Source: Symsagittifera roscoffensis (taxonomy: Eukaryota > Xenacoelomorpha > Acoela > Convolutidae). Taken from it: DNA of 64,000 nt. Each line of letters starts with the position of its first letter. The stretch's first letter is position 1. The position numbers and the translations under genes are program-made. The stretch is taken from assembly GCF_963678635.1 (NCBI RefSeq), contig NC_087069.1, positions 29,056,776-29,120,775 on the forward strand. Direction: 5' to 3'. This document shows, piece by piece, positions 11,588 through 19,766 of the stretch. Below the pieces are notes generated by a model, which ran no database searches, had not been told where the DNA came from, and worked only from the letters and a program-made list of their open reading frames with translations.

Positions 11588-13197
11588 CCCATCCGGGTTT
11601 TACAGAGTTTTTTAGAATAGTTCTTCTGCAATTCGAAGGATGGATGATGGACATTGGTGTTTGGCGAACATCTTGTTTCTTCTGTTTCCTCTTTGTTAAA
11701 GAAGTTCCAGGAAGCTGGAGTTAGAGACATAAGACGTTGTGTCTTCTAGTGACAACGACTAAGTCTTTGCAACAAACTCAAATCTGATTTCAGAATGGTT
11801 TGCTATGTCAGGTTTTTCTGTTCTGCGTGGAGAACTTCTTTTGTGTCTGATCTAATTTGGGAATGGCGTGGAGATTGTGCGTGGAGGGGATGCCTGGTTA
11901 CTCGGATCTGTACGTATACTTGAACATCGAGGTGGTCATTGGTCTAGTTCAATGAAGTCCTTTTCTGCGAAGTCAAGTCGTACTCTAAATCCTTTGAGTT
12001 GTGATTGTGAGTGGCATATCGATTGTGGTTGGCCATTCTCTCTCAAGTGTAGTGGGGTCGTTTTGTCTTTAGATGTTCGTCCTTGGTGTTGTATTCTGAT
12101 CTATGTATTGCATAATGTAATTTACATTTTATAAAACATTTATTAGTTTAATATTTTTTAATTATGATTTTAGTTAGTTGTTTTCACAAAAGCTTTTTGT
12201 TTTAGTTCGGTTATTTTGAAGAGTTACTCACACTTGAGTAGCTCTTATTAAAAATAGAGGTGTGGTCACAAAGCGTGGATGTAGCGCGGTGGGTTAGGCC
12301 GGCTATAGAGCATGCTCAGGATGTCCTTCCTGGTGGGTTAGGCCAGGAGTGGGAGTATGATTTCATGCGGTTTTTGTGAGGGGTCCTGTTATGTGACAAC
12401 GTTTTATGTTGGGTTTGTTGTGGTTTTTCTTATGTCTTGTTGGTTATGTCCTTTTTCCAAAAAGCAAATTGTTCGTGGTATGGGTTTGTCTTTCGACTTT
12501 TTTGTGTTTTATTATTTCTTTCTTAGACTTTATAATAGTCTTCAAAAGAATAAATTATCCAGTTTTAAACTGGGTTAATCCGGTTTGGGTACCGTTGGTT
12601 TCCTTTTCTTAGTCATGCTGTTATTCTATGATTTGTGGTATTTAGTAAGCTGCGTTGGTTAGTTTTGTTTAGTATATGATTCCTTTCCAACCGGGTTAAA
12701 GGAAAGTTTGAAACATGTTATTATATGTTAGAGTTGTTGAGTGTGAAAACTTGAAACTGAAATTCATTATTTTAAACAATTCTTCGTGGGCGAGCTGTGC
12801 GAGTGTGGATAGAATTTCTGTGCGAATAAATGAGAATATCAAAAGGTTAGTACTGCATTTGCATTTTATTAATTTACTGCATAGAATTTGGAAATTTACT
12901 GCTAGTTATGGGGGAATTTTAAGTTACAAATTTTCATCATAATTAGATTTACTGCTTGTGGGGAAAATTTTAGAAATGAATTTACTGCATTGGTATTAAA
13001 TTTATAAATTTATAAGTGTAAGAGATTAATAGAATTTTTGAAATCTGTTTGATGAAATTTGCGATTTTTATTTGTCTTTTGTGGTTTTTGTAGGTGATTG
13101 TCGGATGAAGGCTAAAAATCTAAAGAAAACATGGATAAAGTATGGTGAGTTTTTTAATATTTTAATTAGTTAGTAATATTCATTTAATTCATACTTA
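11588..13197 (-). other. 3' untranslated region of giant element
   Basis: About 1.6 kb between the last ORF and the 3' LTR, with no supported gene. It has five copies of a short word (plus TTTACTGC or TACTGC, near 12850, 12873, 12895, 12948 and 12981; minus GCAGTAAA). The polypurine tract should adjoin the LTR; the minus strand there reads GGATGGG directly before TGGAACC, which is short and imperfect. Confidence 0.55.
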
Positions 13198-13202
13198 CCT
13201 GT
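13198..13202 (-). promoter_or_regulatory. Consensus 5' splice site just after the 601-aa stop
   Basis: Minus strand reads TAA, then ACAG, then GTAAGTAT: a near-perfect donor whose GT starts at 13198. It would open an intron in the 3' region; no partner acceptor is obvious. Confidence 0.5.
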
Positions 13203-15008
13203 TTAGTCGTCGGGGAAAAAACCGTGGGGGAAGATGTCGTGGATGAGATCGGAATTTGTTAGTAGTTTAGCTAAGATGCGGATGATATTTTTAGTCTGAA
13301 GCAGTGGCCAAAGCAATTGAAGTGCCTTAATAGTGGTTAGTTCTTCAGTGCCAACTGCAAACTCATAGGGTGTGTTTTGGATTAGATTATATAATTTGTG
13401 ATTGAATTTAGTGTTGTGGATGAATTCTAAAATTGGGATTTCTATAGGTTGTACAAACTCGTGCGGGATAAGGAAGGGTCGGGATTCTTCGGCGTTGAAG
13501 GTCTTGGTGATGGGACAGAAGATGTACATTTGGGTTATGGGATCATAATTGCGAAGAATACCATGAAGGTTAGTGTCTTTAATACAATATGTGAAATTTA
13601 GGAAAAATGGTGAAGTGTATTTGGAATTAATGAATTGAAAGCGATGGTGTGGTTGTCTAGAGGGTGTGTGTAGGTCAAAGTGATTTTGGATGAAGCGATA
13701 ATAACTATATGTGTGGGTTTGTTTAGTGCGCAACATAATATCGTGTGAGCAGTGTAAATCTCTTTCGTGTGGTGCAAGGAAATGAAAGGTTAGTGAAAAT
13801 ATTTGGAAGCGTTCTTTAAAACTTTCGTATGCTTGTGTGTCTGTTAGTGCTTCTGAAATAATGTGATCAAACTTTCGGTCGAAGATGTTTAGTGTAAATA
13901 TATATGGTGTCTTGATGAAAAATTTCTCGGTAATTTGTGGATTAGCGAAGCGATCGTCGTCTAAGAATTGATCTTGGTTAGCTCTGATGATGTTGTGATC
14001 ATAGTATTCGAGTGTATATTCGTTAGCTCTAGGTGCAGTGTGTGTTTTTAGTGATTTTTTATATCCAACGTAAGTAAATTGTCTAGCGGTTAGTGGTGTA
14101 GTGAGTCGATATAGCATGTCCGTATTTCGCTCTATATCGATGTGAGTGTTAGATAAAGGTAAGCAAAGAGGGTTAGTAAAATGATAATATGAGGTCCAAG
14201 AGAGAGTGGGCATTAAAACGTATTCATCTACAAAGTTGCGTGTTTCGTTAGTGTCGTGGGGGGTGTTTAAGGTGTATTGTGGGAATGAGGGTAAGGTGAT
14301 GGCTAAAAATTCTTTTGTGTTAGTATGCTTGGGGTGGTTGATGTATTCACGGGCTGTTCCTGGTTTTGCTGGGAAAGGATGGTTGGGGAACTTTCTTTTA
14401 AAAGTGCGGTAAGCTCTATTAGTATTGTGTGAAGATTCAGTTGATGTGGATGATGGTGCTAATGATTCAGTATAAGTTGAAGAGGGTGTAGGGGTAGGGG
14501 GGTTGGATGAATTTATTGTGGAGGAGATTTGGTTTATTGTTGGGGTATGGAGGTGGTAGGGTTGTTGTTGAAGGGTAATAAAATTATCTAGCTCTGGGGA
14601 GATTCGGGGGGTGTCTGGAGAATGAGATGATTGGTCAGAATGAAGTGAGGAGTAGGTTGGGGTAACTTGGGAAGCATAAGAGGGTGTGGAAGTGATTGGG
14701 TCAGGGTTATTGGATAATATGGGTTGAAAAGGGGGTTGAGAAAAATTAGAAGAGTTATGAAAATTATTGGATGGGGATGGTTCTGAGTCGGCAAATTCAT
14801 CGGGGGTTTCAATATTCGGGTTATTGAGTTGTGAGATGGAATATAAAACTGAGATGTGTGAATTAGTGTCGGAATTCATGCCTGATGTTACATTACTAGA
14901 TGGAAAATTGGGTGGCGGAAAAGCAAAAAGTGGTATTATTGGGATTGAAGAGGTAAGATTGGTTGGGTGGGAATTTGATCGGTGTAGTGATCCAAGTTGG
15001 CGGCTCAT
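13203..15008 (-). CDS. Orphan 601-aa ORF downstream of env
   Basis: ATG start overlapping the env stop as ATGA (15008-15005). Residues 1-205 are Ser/Thr/Pro/Asn-rich and probably disordered. Residues 205-601 look folded, with many aromatic and His residues (for example RTFKRKFPNHPFPAKPGT, YNLIQNTPYEFAVGTEEL, LLWPLLQTKNIIRILAKL). There is no signal peptide or clear membrane span. I recognise no domain. Its size and last position resemble no standard retroviral gene. A strong splice-donor word begins four bases after its stop codon. It may be a structural (tegument- or matrix-like) or regulatory factor; that is speculation. Confidence 0.7.
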   Translation of the reverse strand: MSRQLGSLHRSNSHPTNLTSSIPIIPLFAFPPPNFPSSNVTSGMNSDTNSHISVLYSISQLNNPNIETPDEFADSEPSPSNNFHNSSNFSQPPFQPILSNNPDPITSTPSYASQVTPTYSSLHSDQSSHSPDTPRISPELDNFITLQQQPYHLHTPTINQISSTINSSNPPTPTPSSTYTESLAPSSTSTESSHNTNRAYRTFKRKFPNHPFPAKPGTAREYINHPKHTNTKEFLAITLPSFPQYTLNTPHDTNETRNFVDEYVLMPTLSWTSYYHFTNPLCLPLSNTHIDIERNTDMLYRLTTPLTARQFTYVGYKKSLKTHTAPRANEYTLEYYDHNIIRANQDQFLDDDRFANPQITEKFFIKTPYIFTLNIFDRKFDHIISEALTDTQAYESFKERFQIFSLTFHFLAPHERDLHCSHDIMLRTKQTHTYSYYRFIQNHFDLHTPSRQPHHRFQFINSKYTSPFFLNFTYCIKDTNLHGILRNYDPITQMYIFCPITKTFNAEESRPFLIPHEFVQPIEIPILEFIHNTKFNHKLYNLIQNTPYEFAVGTEELTTIKALQLLWPLLQTKNIIRILAKLLTNSDLIHDIFPHGFFPDD

Positions 15009-17623
15009 CGTGGGCTAAAAAAATGATTATTTTGAGACTGAAAAGCGGTGGTATGGGGTTGTTCAATAATTTGTTCATAAGTATTTTGATCTTGTGACTG
15101 GTGTGTCATTATATGTTGGATGGGACTTTGTGATGTGGTGAGTCGAAAATTTGGATTATGTGTGATGGCTAAATTTCGAAAATTTCGTGGGACTAGGGAT
15201 AGTGGATGGTTATTTGGTAGGGGTGGTAATTGTGGTGCCGTTGGCGTTATGTCTACATTGTTATGTTCTTCGTCGTATGTATTTTGTCGTGTTGCTATTT
15301 TTGTGTTATATTCTTTTATTTGTGCGTCTAAAAGAATTTTGTTTATAGATGTAGAAAAAATTCCAAAAAATCCTGCAAATAGTATGCGTGCTACACTTGC
15401 TTGTCTATTGACTTGTGTGTGTATAGCACATGTGTTATAGATTCCTTTTAAGAGTGAAAAAAGAAATCCAATAAAGTTAAACATTGCGTATAAAATAGTC
15501 AATTTTTCTAAGATGTAGTAGGGCCATCCTAGAAAATCGAGGATCTCATTTTTGAGTGTAACAAAGCTAAAAATGTTAATTGGTGATATATCTTGGGGAC
15601 GGTATTTTTCACCGTTTAGATATATATAATCTTTAATGTCTTTAAAATATCCGCTATAGTCTTGCGTGTAGATATCGGCAAATCCTGCGGTTTCTGCAAG
15701 TTTGCGTAAATTTTGGTCTATTGATTGTCTTTGTATAGTGTCCATTTGTGTTAATAATTCTTGGAATTGTTGTGTTCTAATGTGATGTTGAATATCTGAT
15801 TTTGAATAGATTCCTATTGATTGTAAGTCTATATTTGGGTTTCGAGCAATAGCGCGAATGCTTTCTGGTGAAAATTTTTTGAGTGATTGCATTAATGTGG
15901 GGTATGGAGTGAGAAGATAATATTTATTTTCATCAGGGTTTAGTTGTACTACATTGTGGCTGTTTTCTGATCCACATGGGACTGCGGTATCCCAGAAATA
16001 GGTTCTTCGTGAAAGTGTATCCACGAAATGTACTTTATTCTTATAAAAGATAGGGATTCTTTTATAACATCGTTTATCTTCAAAAACGTATAGTGGTGAT
16101 ACTTTTTTAGTACAAGTATAAAACCATAAGATGTTTCCTTCATAGTCTAAAAAATTTGATCTATTTCCAGATAATAAGTATCCTGCATAGGGTATTTTTA
16201 ATACTGCTAGTGCAAGTGATTGTAATATTTGTGTTCGTTCTAATTCGCATAGTTGGTGTAGTGTTTCTAATTCGGAGAGTGACATTTCTTGAAAAATTCG
16301 GCTAATTGTATAATCTAGTTTCATATCTAAATGAATATCATAGTGGATATTACCGAAATATGTAGTATTCATTAGTGATAATTCTTGTAAGCGTGTGCTT
16401 CTGGTGTCATGGGGTTTTAGATGTCCACCAGGTTGTCCGTTGCTTTTTTCAAAATTAACTGGTATATAGGATGTTCCTTCGTTTGGAGGATGACCTGTGG
16501 CATATGGGTCGATTTTTACTTTTCCAGTGGTCATGTCGAATCCTTTTTCGTATTCAACTAATATTTCAGAGTATTGTGTTTTGTGAAGTGGGTTTCTGTA
16601 TTTACATGCAAGTTCTGTTTCTTGATATATTTGAAAACGTGTCAATTTATTTTCTATATTGTGTATGTTTCTAAAATTAGAACTTAGTTTTCGTGATGGA
16701 TGGACTTGTTCATATGGAATTGATTGTATAAAATTTTTTTCGTGAAATTTTATCATACGAGCGTGTATTTTTGCTACTTGAAATGTTGTACATGTATCTT
16801 CGGGGAACCAAACAATGGTTGCTTGTGTTCTCGTTGTAGGGTCGCAATAACCTTGATCATTTTTACAAGGTAATCGGATTCCTTGATAGATCATTGTATT
16901 ATCTGATAAATCTCGTGTTAGTTGTATTTTTTCGAGTTGTATTTTCCAATCGAAAAACATTATTTCTTGGTATCCTTTATTTTTTGTGTCTGCTTTGCAG
17001 TTTGATGGGTCATTTATACCAATGTGTGGTATCCAATGTTTATCGTGTAGGTCATAGGTTAATCGTCCGTGTGCGCCGTTATACGGGTATTTTTCGTCTA
17101 GTTTTATATGTCCTTGGTGTCTTTCAAGTTGTGATTGATGTACAGAGTCTGAAAAAACTTGAAAATTAACTAACTTTCTTGCGGAGTTTTTATTTTGTGT
17201 GATGTTTAGTCTAAGTAATTCACTTTTACAATCGTCGGGATTGAGATGTAAAAGACGTTCTATATTACTCTGATAGAATGATTCATGGTCAAGTCGGTTT
17301 TTGTTTCCGTTCGAGACTTGTGAACAATGTACTTTCTTTTCGGAAAATGTTGCTGTGAATTTATAACCTGTAACTGTTGTTGCTCGGGCTTTTGAATAGA
17401 GTGTTGCTATTACATCTGTGGTTTCTATAGCTTGTGGTTCTGTTTCACATTGTGATACTTGATTTATTGCATATTTATGTAGTGTTTTTTGTTCATTTTC
17501 TTCACAATCGTAATGTGTTACTAATAAATCTTGTGGTCCTGTACGAGGGGAAGGGTTTATGTTTTGATTTGAGATTACTAGAAAAAGGAGTTGGAGAAAA
17601 ATTAATAATTTTAGAATATACAT
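15005..17623 (-). CDS. env: Envelope-like transmembrane glycoprotein, 872 aa
   Basis: ATG start inside the end of the preceding ORF. Signal peptide at residues 1-18 (Leu/Ile/Phe-rich). The long Cys-containing ectodomain has HYDCEEN at 37-43, LPCKNDQGYCDP and VWFPEDTC near the middle, and several N-glycosylation sequons (NIT, NTT, NRS). The TM span is at about 705-725 (TILYAMFNFIGFLFSLL), with a second hydrophobic segment at 745-765. A ~107-residue Pro/Asn/Gln-rich tail carries PTAP (794-797). Role by position and topology: virion surface and fusion protein. The YDC start and the cysteine/GYC/W pattern remind me of chuvirus-type glycoproteins that some animal LTR elements have captured, but this is a weak impression. 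No furin-like site is obvious. It ends in an ATGA overlap with the 601-aa ORF. Confidence 0.8.
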   Translation of the reverse strand: MYILKLLIFLQLLFLVISNQNINPSPRTGPQDLLVTHYDCEENEQKTLHKYAINQVSQCETEPQAIETTDVIATLYSKARATTVTGYKFTATFSEKKVHCSQVSNGNKNRLDHESFYQSNIERLLHLNPDDCKSELLRLNITQNKNSARKLVNFQVFSDSVHQSQLERHQGHIKLDEKYPYNGAHGRLTYDLHDKHWIPHIGINDPSNCKADTKNKGYQEIMFFDWKIQLEKIQLTRDLSDNTMIYQGIRLPCKNDQGYCDPTTRTQATIVWFPEDTCTTFQVAKIHARMIKFHEKNFIQSIPYEQVHPSRKLSSNFRNIHNIENKLTRFQIYQETELACKYRNPLHKTQYSEILVEYEKGFDMTTGKVKIDPYATGHPPNEGTSYIPVNFEKSNGQPGGHLKPHDTRSTRLQELSLMNTTYFGNIHYDIHLDMKLDYTISRIFQEMSLSELETLHQLCELERTQILQSLALAVLKIPYAGYLLSGNRSNFLDYEGNILWFYTCTKKVSPLYVFEDKRCYKRIPIFYKNKVHFVDTLSRRTYFWDTAVPCGSENSHNVVQLNPDENKYYLLTPYPTLMQSLKKFSPESIRAIARNPNIDLQSIGIYSKSDIQHHIRTQQFQELLTQMDTIQRQSIDQNLRKLAETAGFADIYTQDYSGYFKDIKDYIYLNGEKYRPQDISPINIFSFVTLKNEILDFLGWPYYILEKLTILYAMFNFIGFLFSLLKGIYNTCAIHTQVNRQASVARILFAGFFGIFSTSINKILLDAQIKEYNTKIATRQNTYDEEHNNVDITPTAPQLPPLPNNHPLSLVPRNFRNLAITHNPNFRLTTSQSPIQHIMTHQSQDQNTYEQIIEQPHTTAFQSQNNHFFSPR

Positions 17624-18747
17624 GTGTATGATAATCCTGAGTATGGATTATAAAATGTAATGTAGCCAATTGTGTTTTTTGTATATCTGTCGTATTTGTA
17701 TATTACTTCAGTAGTTATAAACGGTGGTGGTAGTGATTGAGCTGTTATGTTAGGTGGATTTAATGGGTAGGGATGTTGGGTAATATTATTTAACTTAACT
17801 GTGATTTCAAACTTTAATTGTAAACTGTTTTGTTGGAGTATTTGAATATTGTGATCACGGATATCGTTGTGAATATCTTGGCGATATTGTAATCTATTAA
17901 GTGCCCAGTTATGAAGGCGGTTACTTTCTTGATGTTGTCCAAATAATGGTGGAGGTGCTGTAAATGTATTCCAATCTAGTCTTAAAGGAATATTTATTGA
18001 TGATTGTTCTCGATATCTGGCGTCGAGATTATTTGGAAAATTTAAGTTAAAAGGTGGTGGTGAAATCTGGCTTATTGATGGTGTTGATGGTAGTGATAAT
18101 GCTTCTGGTAATGATGAGGATGTTGTTGTATCCGTAGAAATATCTATTGGATTATTGACTAAATTTAATTCACCTTGTGTAAATGAATGTGTTGTCCAAT
18201 ATGGTAGTCGTGATGCCTGGTTTGGGGGGTTAAAGGGATTTTCACGTATTTGTTCAGATGTTGGTGTTGAACCTAAGTAATCTGATGGTAGGCTTGAGGT
18301 GCTACGTTGTGAAAGAAGCGTAGGGGTTTCTGGTAATATACCAATGGGGTTTTCTGGAGTGTTTTGTGATGGGGATTGAGGTATATCAAAATGAACTCGG
18401 GGAGTTTGAAAATTTCTGTTTCGTCGAGGATGTATAATTTGTCTATTTATTTCGACTGTATTTTGGTTTTGACTAGGATTTCTTATTCTACTTAGTTCTT
18501 GTGGTAGTGTTGGGTATAGGTTATATGTTGGTTCGCTTAGAGGTGCTTGTCGTTGAACTGGTTCTAGTGGTTCTGATAAACGAGCATGTCGTTCTTCAAA
18601 AGTGTATGGATTGTCTTGAAAAGAAATTCGTGTAGATGTTTGAGGATTTTGAGTAATTGAAGGTGGTGTTTGGTTATCTTGGGATGATGTCGGTGAAGAC
18701 TGACTTTGTGACTGTTGGGTAGCAATTTTTGATGGATTTTTGAATTG
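17611..18747 (-). CDS. 378-codon ORF without any ATG, CTG, GTG or TTG codon
   Basis: Checked codon by codon: open from 18747 (after TAA at 18750-18748) to TAA at 17613-17611, with no internal stop and no NTG codon anywhere. The product is Pro/Ser/Asn/Gln-rich in the first ~200 residues (for example SEPTYNLYPTLPQELSR) and less so toward the end (QYRQDIHNDIRDHNIQILQQ). It overlaps the envelope start by 13 nt. Diverged homologous fragments occur four more times at 47.5-54.1 kb (for instance LNITPTSSTQQ in place of FDIPQSPSQN). Those copies align at the protein level, which supports coding. Initiation must come from a spliced-on 5' exon or a non-NTG start; frameshifting from the 62-aa ORF is blocked by the second TAA. 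A weak acceptor-like CTACCCAACAG lies near its start. Function unknown. Confidence 0.75.
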   Translation of the reverse strand, partial: QFKNPSKIATQQSQSQSSPTSSQDNQTPPSITQNPQTSTRISFQDNPYTFEERHARLSEPLEPVQRQAPLSEPTYNLYPTLPQELSRIRNPSQNQNTVEINRQIIHPRRNRNFQTPRVHFDIPQSPSQNTPENPIGILPETPTLLSQRSTSSLPSDYLGSTPTSEQIRENPFNPPNQASRLPYWTTHSFTQGELNLVNNPIDISTDTTTSSSLPEALSLPSTPSISQISPPPFNLNFPNNLDARYREQSSINIPLRLDWNTFTAPPPLFGQHQESNRLHNWALNRLQYRQDIHNDIRDHNIQILQQNSLQLKFEITVKLNNITQHPYPLNPPNITAQSLPPPFITTEVIYKYDRYTKNTIGYITFYNPYSGLSYTCIF

Positions 18748-18752
18748 TTACT

Positions 18753-18941
18753 TTAGTGGGAAGGTTTATGTTTATTATAATATTCTTCCAAAAAAAGAAT
18801 TAGAAGGATTGTTGCTAGGGCAAATGTGAAGATTGCTTTCTTTATACATTTACATATTGTCAAAATGAGGGATGATAAGAATGCTATGAAAATTACAAAC
18901 AATAAAAAAATATCAGTTCTACTGAAAATTTTTCGTATCAT
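18753..18941 (-). CDS. Small membrane protein, 62 aa
   Basis: ATG start coupled by an ATGA overlap to the 76-aa ORF. Two hydrophobic stretches (IFLLFVIFIAFLSSLILTIC and AIFTFALATILLILFL) are separated by a short Cys/Lys turn, so it would be a hairpin membrane protein. It ends in the polar tail EEYYNKHKPSH. A recognisable decayed homologue lies at about 54140-54290. Only five bases after its stop codon, the downstream NTG-less ORF opens. Function unknown. Confidence 0.6.
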   Translation of the reverse strand: MIRKIFSRTDIFLLFVIFIAFLSSLILTICKCIKKAIFTFALATILLILFLEEYYNKHKPSH

Positions 18942-19168
18942 TTAGACAAGTTATATGAATCGTACCTGTGGATGTAATCAAGGGTTTTGGAAAGTTGGAG
19001 GAATAGTTCGAGTATAGTGTAGAAAATTAAAAAAATGTTACAAAAAATGATTAGGGTTATTAGAAAAGATTCAAGTATATCAAAAAGAAATATTATAAAG
19101 GTTTCAAGTATTATAAAAAAATGTTTAAAATTTATGAGTATTTGAGTAACTGATTGAGAGAAGAGCAT
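18938..19168 (-). CDS. Small hydrophobic membrane protein, 76 aa
   Basis: ATG start; almost wholly hydrophobic from residue 14 to 59 (Ile/Leu/Phe-rich, enough for two membrane spans), ending in a polar tail with TLDYIHRYDSYN. Its stop overlaps the next start as ATGA (18941-18938), the arrangement used for termination-reinitiation. A diverged homologue of the tail (TIDYLFRYNNF) is visible in the relic near 54330-54370, which supports it as a real gene of this family. Possibly viroporin-like or an envelope helper; function unknown. Confidence 0.55.
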   Translation of the reverse strand: MLFSQSVTQILINFKHFFIILETFIIFLFDILESFLITLIIFCNIFLIFYTILELFLQLSKTLDYIHRYDSYNLSK

Positions 19169-19766
19169 TTAAGAAATGATCTCTTGGTCGAATATTTTTT
19201 GCTGTTCGAGGCGATTTTCTAGTGTGGTCGGATTATTTATTAGTTTTTTGACAAGTGGGTTGAGTTTTGTAAAAAATTGTTGGGGGCAATTTTCATGGTG
19301 ATTGGGAGGTCGTCTTTTTCTTTATTTTTGTTTGTCAAATGATCCGGGGTATGGTGAGATTTTTATACTTTAGGCTAATTAAAATGTTCATTTTGTTACT
19401 TTAGGCTAAGTTAACAAATTTGTTTTGGGGGTATTCGTGGTCTGAGTTGGGGAAATATTGTTGATCTTTGGGTTATTAGATAAGGGAGGGGTACGGTATT
19501 ATGGTGATATTTATTTTAGTTGTCAAGTTGGAGTGGTTTGCTTATTTTTGACCTGGAGGTCGTAAAGTTATAGTTATAGATGTGCCTGGAGTTCTATATG
19601 ATTCGTCTAATTGGTCTTAGTTTGAGTTAGAGAAAGTGACGGATTGGATGAATCCTATTGGTCTATTTTGAACTAGAATTATTACGTACTTGTCAGCATG
19701 TTATTTTGAAAAATGTAAATGAAAAATGTTTCGAAGGTTTCAAGATAGTGAAGTATAATGTTAAAA
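19169..19766 (-). other. Spacer between pol and the small membrane ORFs
   Basis: About 600 bp with no long frame. It contains a 13-bp direct repeat TACTTTAGGCTAA (19366-19378 and 19397-19409). A subgenomic splice acceptor for the downstream genes would be expected around here, but I see no strong one. Confidence 0.5.

Noticed and set aside
15949-16674. Short frames within the envelope region on both strands
   Set aside because: Shadows of the 872-aa ORF.
18748-18760. Programmed frameshift from the 62-aa ORF into the 378-codon ORF
   Set aside because: A TAA in the downstream frame (18750-18748) lies after the last position where a -1 shift could occur, so a simple slip cannot produce the fusion.
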